In this document: one piece after another, positions 21,991 to 30,607 of the stretch | Numbering within the stretch: the stretch's first letter is position 1 | How the letters are laid out: each line of letters opens with the position of its first letter | Assembly (NCBI RefSeq): GCF_020073745.1 | Contig: NZ_JAIRAU010000017.1 | Location: forward strand, 1 to 59,334 | DNA length: 59,334 nucleotides | Origin: Nannocystis pusilla | GTDB taxonomy: Bacteria > Myxococcota_A > Polyangia > Nannocystales > Nannocystaceae | Reading direction: 5' to 3' | Notes under the pieces: model-generated | What the model saw: the letters and a program-made list of their open reading frames with translations, nothing else | Database searches by the model: none | Told to the model about the DNA's origin: nothing | Program-made: the position numbers and the translations under genes

Positions 21991-24204
21991 CTACCCCCGC
22001 CGCGCCCCATGACCGGCCTGCAGCCGCCGCAGCGCGGCCGTCAGCGCGTCGATGTCCTCGTGCGTGTTGTAGGGCGCGAGCGAGGCCCGCACCGTGGCCT
22101 CGACGCCGAGGCGGCGCAGGATCGGCTGCGCGCAGTGGTGGCCCGAGCGGACGGCGATCCCGTCGCGGTCGAGCAGGCCGCCGACCTCCTCCGTCTTCTG
22201 CCCGGCCAGCACGAACGACAGCACGCCGGCCCTGTCCGGCGCGCTGCCGATCATCGTGAGCCCCGGCACGGTCGCCAGGCACTCGGTGCCGTGGACCAGC
22301 AGGTCGTGCTCGTGGCGCGCGACGTTGGCGAGGCCCACGCGCATGAGCCACTCGAGCGCCGCCCCGAGCCCGACCGCGTCGGCGATGTTGCCCGTGCCGG
22401 CCTCGAAGCGCGCCGGCGCGGGTTGATACGCCGTGCGCTCGAAGGTCACGTCGGCGATCATGTTGCCGCCGCCTTGCCACGGCGGCGTCGCGTCGAGCAG
22501 CGTCTGCCTGGCGAACACCACGCCGATGCCGGTCGGCGCGAACACCTTGTGGCCGGAGAACACGTAGAAGTCGCAGCCGAGCTGCTGCACGTCGACGGCC
22601 ATGTGCGAGACCGCCTGCGCCCCGTCGAGCAGCACCAGCGCGCCGTGGCGGTGGGCCATCTCGATCATCGTCCGCGCCGGCGTGATCGTGCCGAGCGCGT
22701 TCGACACCTGCGGCAGCGCGACCAGGCGCGTCCGCGGGCCGAGCAGCTTCTCGTACTCCTCGAGGACGATCTGGCCGGTGTCGTCGACCGGCGCGACCCG
22801 CAGGCGGGCCCCCCGTTCGGCGCACAGCTGCTGCCACGGCACGATGTTGGCGTGGTGCTCGAGCCAGGTGATCACCACCTCGTCGCCGGCGGCGACGTTG
22901 CGGCGGCCCCAGCTCTGCGCCACCAGGTTGATGCCCTCGGTCGCGCCGCGCACGAACACGATGTCCCGGGTCGACGGCGCGTTCAGGAACTTGCGCACCG
23001 TCTCGCGCGCCGACTCGTAGGCGTCCGTCGCCCGCGCCGCCAGCGTGTGCGCCGCGCGGTGGATGTTCGAGTTCTCGCGCTCGTAGAAGCGGGCCAGGCG
23101 CTCGATCACCGCCCGCGGCTTCTGCGTGGTGGCGGCGTTGTCGAGCCACACCAGCGGCTTGCCGTGGACCCGCTCCTGCAGGATCGGGAACTCGCGGCGC
23201 AGCGCGTGGGCGTCGAACATCCCCGCGGAGCGCTGCAGCGGCGTCGCCAGCGGCGAGACCTCGTACGTCGGCACGTCCACCGTCGGCAGCGACACCGAGT
23301 CGGGCGCCGCCAACCAGTACGGCACGGCGGCCTCCTCGGCCGCCGCGGGCGTCGTGAAGCGCTCGTCGACCAGCGCCAGCGCGGCCCGGGCCGGCAGCGA
23401 GAGCGCCGCCGGATCGACCTCGCCGAGCCCGTCGAGGCGCAGCGGCGTCGCGAACGGTGACGCCGGGAATTCGCCCGGCATCTGCGTCGGCGGCGGCGCG
23501 GACATCGGCTTGACCGCCGTCAGCGCGCGCGCGATCTCCCCCTCGGCCAGCGCCGTCGCCGTCGCGCCCGCGTCGGGCTGCAACGACAGCTCGAGCCCGC
23601 GGACCAGCTCCACCGGCGCCGGCACATCACCTGGCCGCAAGGACAGCTCATTCGCCCGCGCGCCGTCGCCCGACGCGAACGACGGCGACGACGCACCTGG
23701 CCGCGAGGACAGCTCCGCCGCCCGCGGGCCGTCGCCCGGCGCGAACGACGTCGTCGAGGCACCCGGCCTCGACGACAGACCAATCCCGCGCGCGGCAATT
23801 GCCTGCGCCGGGCCCGGCGCGTCCTCTCCTGTCCCCAAGGACAGATGGGCCGCGCGCGCCGGATCCGGCGGCGCCGGCGAACCTGGCCGGGAGGACAGCT
23901 CCGCCGTGCGGGGCTCCGCCTGCGGCAGCGACGGGGACGCCGCCGCGCCCGCCTGCGTCGGCAGCCCGGGCGACGCGCGCATCGCCTCGCTCGCGCCGGG
24001 CGGCGCGGCGAACAGGTCATTGGCCATCTTCCCGACCAGCAGCGCCAGCGCGCTCGGGTCCCAGTCGGGGTGGGTCGGCGCCCCCGGCACCTGGGCTCCG
24101 GCGAGCGCGACGCCCGGGGTCGGCGCGGCGCTCGTGGGCGTCGCCGCCGCGCTCGGCAGCAGCGACGTGGCGAGGCCCAGCTCCTTCGGATCAAGTGTAT
24201 TCAT
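21991..24204 (-). CDS. SufS-type cysteine desulfurase with long disordered N-terminal extension (encapsulin cargo)
   Basis: 737 residues. The catalytic part starts near Met329. Lys553 in SGHKVFAPTG is the PLP Schiff-base lysine, and Cys691 in RSGHHCAQP is the group II (SufS/CsdA) active-site Cys that takes sulfur from cysteine as persulfide. Residues 1-328 are low-complexity Ala/Pro/Ser with a periodic LS[SL]RPG motif at 103, 121 (LSLGTG), 143, 165, 187 and 206 (LSLQPD). Family 2A encapsulin cargo desulfurases typically carry such unstructured N-termini for loading. The start overlaps the shell gene stop by 14 bases, so translation is probably coupled. The likely role is producing sulfane sulfur inside the shell. 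Confidence 0.92.
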   Translation of the reverse strand: MNTLDPKELGLATSLLPSAAATPTSAAPTPGVALAGAQVPGAPTHPDWDPSALALLVGKMANDLFAAPPGASEAMRASPGLPTQAGAAASPSLPQAEPRTAELSSRPGSPAPPDPARAAHLSLGTGEDAPGPAQAIAARGIGLSSRPGASTTSFAPGDGPRAAELSSRPGASSPSFASGDGARANELSLRPGDVPAPVELVRGLELSLQPDAGATATALAEGEIARALTAVKPMSAPPPTQMPGEFPASPFATPLRLDGLGEVDPAALSLPARAALALVDERFTTPAAAEEAAVPYWLAAPDSVSLPTVDVPTYEVSPLATPLQRSAGMFDAHALRREFPILQERVHGKPLVWLDNAATTQKPRAVIERLARFYERENSNIHRAAHTLAARATDAYESARETVRKFLNAPSTRDIVFVRGATEGINLVAQSWGRRNVAAGDEVVITWLEHHANIVPWQQLCAERGARLRVAPVDDTGQIVLEEYEKLLGPRTRLVALPQVSNALGTITPARTMIEMAHRHGALVLLDGAQAVSHMAVDVQQLGCDFYVFSGHKVFAPTGIGVVFARQTLLDATPPWQGGGNMIADVTFERTAYQPAPARFEAGTGNIADAVGLGAALEWLMRVGLANVARHEHDLLVHGTECLATVPGLTMIGSAPDRAGVLSFVLAGQKTEEVGGLLDRDGIAVRSGHHCAQPILRRLGVEATVRASLAPYNTHEDIDALTAALRRLQAGHGARRG
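23572..23898 (-). repeat. Coding repeat of ~22 residues in the cargo N-terminus
   Basis: Six units each centre on codons CTGTCC/CTGTCG (Leu-Ser). Their spacing is 18, 22, 22, 22 and 19 residues. One unit (23829-23844) is a perfect CTGTCC-N4-GGACAG palindrome encoding LSLGTG. The others keep CTGTC and have a right arm of GGCCAG or GGCCGG with one or two changes. The repeat therefore looks derived from the dispersed palindrome family. Confidence 0.65.
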
Positions 24205-25108
24205 AGTAGTGATCGAGCGCGACGCCCTCGAGCATCCCGAGCGCGTCGTGGGTGAGGACCGCGACCGAGCAGTAGAGCGAGAGCAGGTAGTAGGCCGCGC
24301 CCGCCTGGTTGATACCCATCAGCCGCACCGACAGGCTCGGGCTCACCTCGCCGGGGATGCCCGGCTGGAACAGGCCGACCACGCCGCGCTTGCGCTCGCC
24401 GGTGCGCAGCAGCAAGATGTCGGTCTTGTTGCCGCGGAGCGGCAGCTTGTCGCACGGCACCAGCGGCAGGCCGCGCCAGGTCAGGAAATGCGAGCCGAAC
24501 AGCATCGTCGTCGCCGGCGGCACGCCGCGGCGGGTGCACTCGCGGCCGAACGCCGCGATCGCCTTCGGGTGGGCCAGGAAGAACGCCGGCTCCTTCCACA
24601 CCATCGAGATCAGCTCGTCCATGTCGTCCGGGCTCGGCCGACCGCTGCGGGCCGACAGCTTCATGTCCGGGTCGACGTTGTTGAGCAGGCCGTAGCTGCG
24701 GTTGTTGAGCAGCTCGCGCTCCTGCTTCTCCTTGAGCTTCTCGACCGCCAGCGTCAGCTGCTCCTTGACCTGGTCCATCGGGCTGCGGAACAGGTCCGAC
24801 ACCCGCGTATCGATCTCCACCGTCGTCGTGATCGACGTCAGCACGTACTCGCGCGGCTGCACGTCGTAGTCGCTCAGCGCGCGCGGCAGCTGCTCGCCCG
24901 ACTCCGGGCTGCAGCGGACCTCGAAGTCGTCGTCGAGCGCCTGATTGAGGCGGTAGACGCCCGCCTCCACCGGCGTCCACGGCAGCATCTGCGTCAGCCA
25001 GCGGGGCGTCGCGCCGCGCCATTGCGGCGGGGTCTTGGTGGTGTTCGCGAGCTGCCGTGCGGCGCGCTCGCCGATCGAATTCCGTCGTTCTGCCATTCGG
25101 TCTGCCAT
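24191..25108 (-). CDS. Family 2A encapsulin shell protein
   Basis: 305 residues from the ATG at 25108, with GGAG upstream. The N-arm (ERAARQLANTTKTPPQWRGATPRWL) aligns with the arms of the two Family 2B shells in this window. Here the cNMP insertion is absent, and VYRLNQALDDD runs almost directly into the SDYDVQPREYVLTS region. The C-terminal half (VSDLFRSPMDQVKEQL, WRGLPLVPCDKLPL, PSLSVRLMGINQAGAAYYLLSLYCSVAVLTHDALGMLEG as landmarks) is the HK97-like shell core. The family forms icosahedral shells around cysteine desulfurase, linked to sulfur storage. It is the first gene of a three-gene operon. Confidence 0.93.
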   Translation of the reverse strand: MADRMAERRNSIGERAARQLANTTKTPPQWRGATPRWLTQMLPWTPVEAGVYRLNQALDDDFEVRCSPESGEQLPRALSDYDVQPREYVLTSITTTVEIDTRVSDLFRSPMDQVKEQLTLAVEKLKEKQERELLNNRSYGLLNNVDPDMKLSARSGRPSPDDMDELISMVWKEPAFFLAHPKAIAAFGRECTRRGVPPATTMLFGSHFLTWRGLPLVPCDKLPLRGNKTDILLLRTGERKRGVVGLFQPGIPGEVSPSLSVRLMGINQAGAAYYLLSLYCSVAVLTHDALGMLEGVALDHYYEYT

Positions 25109-25494
25109 GGTCGAGATGCTCCGAAAGAACACCGTCCGCGGGCCGGTCGGGGGGTCCGTGCGACGATGGGCCAGATTAACAGAAACACCGCGTTCACAAT
25201 CGCCGCGATTGCCTCGATCGATCGCGCGATGGTCGCGACATAACAACGTTCGTATGACTCACGGATCACCCGATCGCTGTGCACAGCGCGAGGACGACGG
25301 TCCGCCGCCTGGGTCTCGCGCACCTCCGACGGGCCTCGGCCTCGTCGGCGGCCGCGTCGCCGGAGATCTGTTCGACGCGGCCGCAGGGCCCGCAACCGCG
25401 CCTCGCCTCCAAACGTCATGGGCCAGGACCCGCCTCCTCCGCGCCTCAGCGCTGCCGCCACGAAGCTGAAAATCCCCATCTCCGCAGACTGTCA
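25109..25494. other. Intergenic region upstream of the Family 2A operon
   Basis: A 386-base gap. On the minus strand, about 25170-25260 is AT-richer than its surroundings and includes weak promoter-like hexamers (TTGTGA then TAATCT with a 15-base spacer), not strong enough to call. The rest shows no supported gene or repeat. Confidence 0.4.
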
Positions 25495-26232
25495 TCAATA
25501 CGGGCTCGCCGTCGGCCGCACGATCATCTCGCTGACGTCGACGTCGTCTGGTTGCTCGATGGCGAACCGGATCGTGCGGGCGATCGCCGCCGCCGGGATG
25601 CTGATCCGGCGGAACGCCTTCATCCCGTCGCGCGCCTCCGGATCGGAGATGCTGTCGGCCAGCTCCGACTCGGTCACACCGGGCGAGATCACAGTGACGC
25701 GGATGTCACCGCCGACCTCCTGGCGCAGCCCCTCCGAGATGGCGAGGACCGCGAACTTCGTCGCGCAGTACACCGCAGCCGTCGGCACCACCACGTGGCC
25801 GCCGATCGACGACAGGTTGATGATCTGCCCGCGCTTCTGCTCCTGCATCACCGGCAGCGCCGCCGCGATCCCGTGCAGCACCCCGCGGATGTTGACATCG
25901 ATCATCCGATCCCACTCCTCGACCTTGAACGCGTCGAGGCGCGACAATGGCATCACCCCGGCGTTGTTGACGATCACGTCGACGCGGTCGAACGCCGTGC
26001 GAGCGAACGCCACGAACGCCGCCACCTCCTCGCGCTGCGTCACGTCCACGCGGCGGTAGCGGACCGATCCGCCGGCTGCCGCGATCTCGTCGGCCAGGGC
26101 CACCAGCCGGTCGGTGCGCCGGGCCCCGAGCACCACGTGCGCCCCGTGTTTGGCCAGGAGGCGCGCCGTGGCCTCGCCGATGCCGCTGCTCGCGCCCGTG
26201 ATCAATACGACCTTGCCTTCGATTCCAGCCAT
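25495..26232 (-). CDS. Short-chain dehydrogenase/reductase
   Basis: 245 residues of a classical SDR. It has the cofactor motif TGASSGIGEA near residue 12, NNAG at about 88-91, the catalytic Ser in NLSSIGG and YCATK for Tyr/Lys. An Arg after the first strand (GARRTDR) suggests NADPH. The substrate cannot be told from sequence. It is divergent from an AraC regulator 183 bases away, a common arrangement for regulator and target. Confidence 0.9.
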   Translation of the reverse strand: MAGIEGKVVLITGASSGIGEATARLLAKHGAHVVLGARRTDRLVALADEIAAAGGSVRYRRVDVTQREEVAAFVAFARTAFDRVDVIVNNAGVMPLSRLDAFKVEEWDRMIDVNIRGVLHGIAAALPVMQEQKRGQIINLSSIGGHVVVPTAAVYCATKFAVLAISEGLRQEVGGDIRVTVISPGVTESELADSISDPEARDGMKAFRRISIPAAAIARTIRFAIEQPDDVDVSEMIVRPTASPY

Positions 26233-26415
26233 CGTCCTTCTCCCTCGTGTTCGTCGCGGCGGCCGCGGTGGTCCGCGGCGCCCGACACGGACAACATAAA
26301 AGCCCGCGCACGGGCTCGTTAGCCCGTTTCTCGCCGCTTCTTGCCCGATCCTCCGCCGCCTCGTCGCCGGCCCCGCGACCTTGTCGCCACCGCATGGCGC
26401 GAGTAAGCTCGATCG

Positions 26416-27327
26416 ATGGCGACCAACGCGCCCGCGGCGGAACTGGCGGCCCAGATCGAGCGGCACACGCCCGACGACGGCGTGCACGGGACCGCCATCC
26501 CGCGCCTCTCGCTGATCCGCCTGTCCCATCCCGGCGAGCCGCTGGTGCTCCTGCACGAGCCGGCGGTGTGCATCGTCGCCCAGGGCAGCAAGCGCGTGCA
26601 CCTGGCCGACGAGGTCCTCGTCTACGACGCCTCGCGCTACCTCGTCGTCTCGGTCGACCTCCCGATCACCGGCCAGGTCCTCGAGGCCAGCCCGCTCGCC
26701 CCCTATCTGTGCATTCGCCTCGACCTCGACGCCGGCGAGCTCGCGCGATTGCTGCTCGAGCTCGGCCCGCCCGCGCCCGCCTCGCAAGGCCCCACGCGCG
26801 GCCTCTTCCTCAGCGCCATGACCCCGGCCATGCACGACGCCGTGCTCCGGCTCGTCCGCCTGCTCGACACCCCCGAAGACATCGCCGCCCTCGCCCCGCT
26901 GGCCGTGCGCGAATTGATGTACCGCCTGCTCAAGGGCGACGAGGGCTGGCGCCTGCGCCAGATCGCCGGCGGCGACGGCCAGGCGCGCCGGATCGCCCGC
27001 GCGATCGGCTGGCTCAAGCAGCACTTCGCCGAGCCGCTGCGCATCGACGAGTTCGCCCGCGAGCTGCACATGAGCCCGTCCTCGCTGCACCACCATTTCA
27101 AGGCCGTCACCGCCATGAGCCCCCTGCAGTACCAGAAGCAGCTGCGGCTGCAGGAGGCCCGCCGGCTGATGTTCAGCGAGTCGCTCGACGCCACCACCGC
27201 CGCCCTGCGCGTCGGCTACGAGAGCCCCACGCAGTTCAGCCGCGAATACAGCCGGCTGTTCGGCGACCCCCCGGCCCGCGACCTCCGCCGCCTGCGCGAC
27301 ACCGGCGGCCTGGTCCGCCCGGCCTAG
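26416..27327 (+). CDS. AraC-family transcriptional regulator with AraC_N-type sensor
   Basis: 303 residues. The N-terminal cupin-like sensor (about 20-180; EPAVCIVAQGSKRVHLADEVLVYD, YLVVSVDLPITGQV) is of the AraC_N type often encoded next to oxidoreductases. The C-terminal double HTH (about 195-295) contains MSPSSLHHHFKAVTAMSPLQYQKQLRLQEARRLM and VGYESPTQFSREYSRLFG. It probably controls the divergent SDR gene. Confidence 0.9.
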   Translation: MATNAPAAELAAQIERHTPDDGVHGTAIPRLSLIRLSHPGEPLVLLHEPAVCIVAQGSKRVHLADEVLVYDASRYLVVSVDLPITGQVLEASPLAPYLCIRLDLDAGELARLLLELGPPAPASQGPTRGLFLSAMTPAMHDAVLRLVRLLDTPEDIAALAPLAVRELMYRLLKGDEGWRLRQIAGGDGQARRIARAIGWLKQHFAEPLRIDEFARELHMSPSSLHHHFKAVTAMSPLQYQKQLRLQEARRLMFSESLDATTAALRVGYESPTQFSREYSRLFGDPPARDLRRLRDTGGLVRPA

Positions 27328-27390
27328 TTCAGCCTCCGAGGGGTTGAGTCTGTTGCCGTTCGCAGCGAGCGACGGGGCCTGTCGGTCCGA

Positions 27391-28497
27391 TCATGCGTCG
27401 CCCGGAGCTGCCGGCAGCGTGAAGAAGAAGGTGCTCCCTTCGCCGACCCGGCTGTCGGCGCCGAGCTCCCCGCCGTGCGCGTCGATGATGGTCTTCGCGA
27501 TGAACAGGCCCAGTCCAACACCTCGCGGATCGTCGGCCGCCACCTGCACGAAGCGCTCGAAGATCACGTTCAGCTTGTCTTCCGGGATGCCTGAGCCGGT
27601 GTCCGACACGGACAGGCGCACGAGCTTTCCCTGCGGCTCCACGCGGACGACGATCTTGCCGCCCGCGGGGGTGAACTTGACGGCGTTGGCGAACAGATTC
27701 GTGAGCACTTGCAGGATGCGTTCGTGGTCGAATGTCGCCGGCACCGGGAGCCCCGGCGCCTCGAGCATGAGCTGTAGCCCTCTCGCCGCGCTCACCGGCT
27801 GAAAGATCTCGACGGCCTCGCGCGCGAGTCGGGCGACGTCGTCACGTCGGGTCGTGATCCTCAGGCGTCCTGCCTCGATACTGGCGAGATCCATCAGATC
27901 GTCGATGAGCCGCTTCATGCGAGCGACACCCCGCTCGATCTTCTCCGCGTGCGCGATGACCCTGCGCCCCGGCTCGTCGCCGGTCGACTGCTGGATGAGC
28001 ACGGCCGCGTGCAGCGCGATGCCGTTGAGCGTCCCCCGAAGCTCATGGCTGACCACGCCGAGGAAGTCGTCGCGCGACGCGAGCGCCTGATCCGCAGAGC
28101 TCCGCTCCGCCTTCAGGTTTCGATCCGTCGCCTCGCGCTCCAAACCCAGCAGGTCCTGCAGATCGCGGCTCCGCTGCTCGCGCTCGATGAGGACCTGCTC
28201 GTCCGCGACGAGGCGCTCCTGGCGAAGCGCCTCGTCTGCGTCACCCCTCTCCTGCAGGACACGCTCCTGGGCCGCGGAATTTTCGTCCCGCTGTCCGAGC
28301 AGGTCGTCCGCACGCCTGCGAGCCTGATGAAGGACGACGTCCGCGCGCTCCCGGGCCCGCCGGACGACCTCGTCGGCGCCCTCTTCCCGAAGCTCGCGCC
28401 GCAGGCTCAACTCGCGGTCCGACTTGTCCCGCTCTGCCGTCAAGCTGCGGTCCGTCTCGCCGCGTTCCGGATGTGGCTGCTTCTTCGTCGAGCCCAT
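27391..28497 (-). CDS. Sensor histidine kinase with charged coiled-coil N-terminus
   Basis: 368 residues. The first ~140 residues are a strongly charged Arg/Glu/Asp/Ala coiled coil with no membrane segment or recognisable sensor. The HisKA H-box is VSHELRGTLNGI with His151. The HATPase domain has N (LTNLFANAVKFTPAGG), G1 (DTGSGIPEDK), F (FERFVQ) and G2 (GVGLGLFIAKTI) boxes. It is a cytosolic orphan kinase with no response regulator adjacent. The coiled coil may respond to a partner protein. Confidence 0.88.
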   Translation of the reverse strand: MGSTKKQPHPERGETDRSLTAERDKSDRELSLRRELREEGADEVVRRARERADVVLHQARRRADDLLGQRDENSAAQERVLQERGDADEALRQERLVADEQVLIEREQRSRDLQDLLGLEREATDRNLKAERSSADQALASRDDFLGVVSHELRGTLNGIALHAAVLIQQSTGDEPGRRVIAHAEKIERGVARMKRLIDDLMDLASIEAGRLRITTRRDDVARLAREAVEIFQPVSAARGLQLMLEAPGLPVPATFDHERILQVLTNLFANAVKFTPAGGKIVVRVEPQGKLVRLSVSDTGSGIPEDKLNVIFERFVQVAADDPRGVGLGLFIAKTIIDAHGGELGADSRVGEGSTFFFTLPAAPGDA

Positions 28498-28614
28498 GCG
28501 AGGTTTCTAGCAAGCTTTCGTGGTCCGACGAACATGTATGTACTTCGGACCAGCGCGTCCGCGCCCCTCTTCGCCGGCCTGGTCCGGTCGAGCTCGCTGC
28601 GGTAGGGTGATGGC

Positions 28615-29625
28615 GTGCGCGACCTCTACGTCGTCCTCGGCATCGAACGCAGCGCCGACGCCCGCGCGATCAAGCGGGCCTACCGCGAGCGGACGCGGCG
28701 CTTCCACCCCGACGTCAACCGCGGTCGCGCGTGGAGCGAGGAGCTCTACCGCGAGATCGTCGACGCCTACACGATCCTCGGCGACGACCGCACCCGCGCC
28801 CTCTACGACGAGTTCGGCGAGCTCTCGCTGACCCGCGGCTTCGATCCGGCCCGGGCCCGCGCCGCCCGGGAGCGCGCGCGCCCGGACGACCGCGGCCCGC
28901 CCGGTCCGCCGTGGGGCTCGGGGCGCACCGCAGCCGCCGACACCGACGCCGGTGACGACCAGGACCAGCCCGACGACGCCGACGAGCTCGACTTCGCCGA
29001 TCTCAAGCACGCCCGCCGGACCGTCTTCGACGACATCCTCGCCAGCTTCTGGCGCGGCCGCGACGTCCACCTCGACGACGACGACGACGCCGACGACCTC
29101 GACGGCGGCATGGGTCGCGACGCCCGCGCCGAGGTCGCCGTCCCGCTCGCGCGCGCCGTCGTCGGCTGCAGCGTGCAGGTGCGGGTCGGCGCCGCAGGGG
29201 GCGGGCGGATCGTCGACGTCGCCGTGCCCGCGGGCACCCTCGACGGCGCCGTGGTCCGCCTCCCCGGCCAGGGCGAGCCCGGCAGCCCGCCCGGCGACCT
29301 GCACGTCACCGTCCGCGTCCTCCCCGACCCTGCGCTGACCCGCCGCGGCCTCGACCTCCACCTCGACGTCGCCGTCACCTTGCTCGAGCTCTACCGCGGA
29401 GACGCCATCGACGTCGCCACCCCGCGGGGCACGATTCGCGTCAAGGTCCCGCCCGCCTGCGCCCCCGATCACAGGCTGCGGCTGCGGCGGCAGGGCGTGC
29501 CCGGCGAAGGTGACGCCGTCGGCGACCTCTACCTCGTATTCCGCGTCCGCCTCCCGTCCGCCGGCGACCCCGAGCTCCTGCGCGCGCTCGAGCGCCTGCA
29601 GGCCGACGCGCGCCCGCGCGGCTGA
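28615..29625 (+). CDS. DnaJ/CbpA-like co-chaperone without zinc finger
   Basis: 336 residues from a GTG at 28615. The J domain (1-66) has the HPD motif at 31-33. A Gly/Pro/Asp-rich segment (about 75-165, with a run of Asp) follows, then the two beta-sandwich substrate-binding domains (from about 175; VPAGTLDGAVVRLPGQGEPG, RGTIRVKVPPACAPDHRLRLRRQG). The Cys-rich zinc domain of DnaJ is missing, as in CbpA. It would stimulate DnaK ATPase. Confidence 0.88.
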   Translation: MRDLYVVLGIERSADARAIKRAYRERTRRFHPDVNRGRAWSEELYREIVDAYTILGDDRTRALYDEFGELSLTRGFDPARARAARERARPDDRGPPGPPWGSGRTAAADTDAGDDQDQPDDADELDFADLKHARRTVFDDILASFWRGRDVHLDDDDDADDLDGGMGRDARAEVAVPLARAVVGCSVQVRVGAAGGGRIVDVAVPAGTLDGAVVRLPGQGEPGSPPGDLHVTVRVLPDPALTRRGLDLHLDVAVTLLELYRGDAIDVATPRGTIRVKVPPACAPDHRLRLRRQGVPGEGDAVGDLYLVFRVRLPSAGDPELLRALERLQADARPRG

Positions 29626-29656
29626 GCGGCCCCGGCCCGCCGCGACCGGCGCCGAG

Positions 29657-29680
29657 GGACATGTCCTATTCGACATGTCC
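29657..29680. terminator. Tandem GGACATGTCC palindromes after the dnaJ-like gene
   Basis: GGACATGTCC (29657-29666) is self-palindromic and is followed after 5 bases by GACATGTCC (29672-29680). They lie about 31 bases after the stop. Confidence 0.5.
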
Positions 29681-29751
29681 TTACAGTCATTCATGAGACC
29701 CGCCCGCCGCTCGCTTGCGACGTCGCGCCCGCGCGGCATGCTCGCGCCACC

Positions 29752-30093
29752 ATGCCCGAGGTCCTGACCCGCCACCCCGACACGGTCATTCAAGTCCTGC
29801 GGAGCGGCGGCGCCGCGTGCGGCGAGGGAGCGCCGCAGAAGATCTTGACCACGTGCCCACGCGACTCGTTCTGCGCCCTGCCCGGCGGCGAGACCTGCGT
29901 CTACGACATCGCCGACGTCGGCGAGATGACCCAGATCTCGCCCGCGGACCTCGAGCCCTACGTGTGCTCGCAGGCCGGCGGTTGTACGGCAGCCCGCGAT
30001 CACGGTGACGGCCTGCTGCTGCTCGGCGGGCTCATCGTCGGCTTCGCCCTCGGCCGGGCGCGCCGACGTCCCCCTGTCGGCCGCGCGGCGTGA
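29752..30093 (+). CDS. Small protein with Cys-rich middle and C-terminal membrane helix
   Basis: 113 residues. The middle has spaced Cys (AACGEG, TTCPRDSFCALPGGETCVYD, YVCSQAGGCTAARD). A hydrophobic helix (GLLLLGGLIVGFALG at about 85-100) with a basic tail follows, suggesting a C-tail anchor. The CPRDSFCALPGGETCVY block looks conserved-family-like, but I cannot name it. Confidence 0.6.
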   Translation: MPEVLTRHPDTVIQVLRSGGAACGEGAPQKILTTCPRDSFCALPGGETCVYDIADVGEMTQISPADLEPYVCSQAGGCTAARDHGDGLLLLGGLIVGFALGRARRRPPVGRAA

Positions 30094-30184
30094 CTGGCGA
30101 TGTCGAGCGCCGGTGCCGGCCGCGGCCCGAGGCATCCTCCGCGCTGCCGGACGGCGTTCACCTGCCCGTGGTATCCTGCCCGCG

Positions 30185-30607
30185 GTGCCGACGACGACCT
30201 CGGGCGAATATCATCTCACGCGAGAGGGCGACCTCGCCCACATCAAAGTCCGGGGGCTCTTCGACCTCGAGGTGGCGACGGCGCTGCACGAGCTGCTGGC
30301 GCAGATCCAGCGCGACGTGGGCCGCAGCTACGTGCTCTGCGACCTCTCGCAGTTCACGGGCATCCCGGCCGACGCGCGGCGCCAGATCGGCGAGTGGAAC
30401 AAGACGCATACCGTCGCCGGCGGGGCGATCTACGGGGCCAACTTCGCCATGCGGACGCTCGCCACGCTGGTGCTCCAGGCCGTGCGGCTCGTCGGCAACA
30501 ACGTCGACATCGAGTTCGTGCCCGACGAGGCCGCGGCCCGGCGGTGGATCGAGGCGCACCGCGCCAGGCTGGTGGTATCGAGCGGAGGTCCCCATGTCCA
30601 CGAGTGA
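30185..30607 (+). CDS. STAS/SpoIIAA-like protein
   Basis: 140 residues from a GTG at 30185. The fold pattern fits SpoIIAA-like STAS proteins: alternating strands and helices with VRGLFDLEVATALHELLAQIQ, SYVLCDLSQFTGIPADARRQIGEW and a C-terminal DEAAARRWIEAHR. It overlaps the next STAS gene by 14 bases, so the two are probably coupled and may work together in a signalling complex. Confidence 0.7.
   Translation: MPTTTSGEYHLTREGDLAHIKVRGLFDLEVATALHELLAQIQRDVGRSYVLCDLSQFTGIPADARRQIGEWNKTHTVAGGAIYGANFAMRTLATLVLQAVRLVGNNVDIEFVPDEAAARRWIEAHRARLVVSSGGPHVHE

Noticed and set aside
20746..23460. Long plus-strand frame opposite the sulfur operon
   Set aside because: Antisense to clear rhodanese and desulfurase motifs; no domain of its own.
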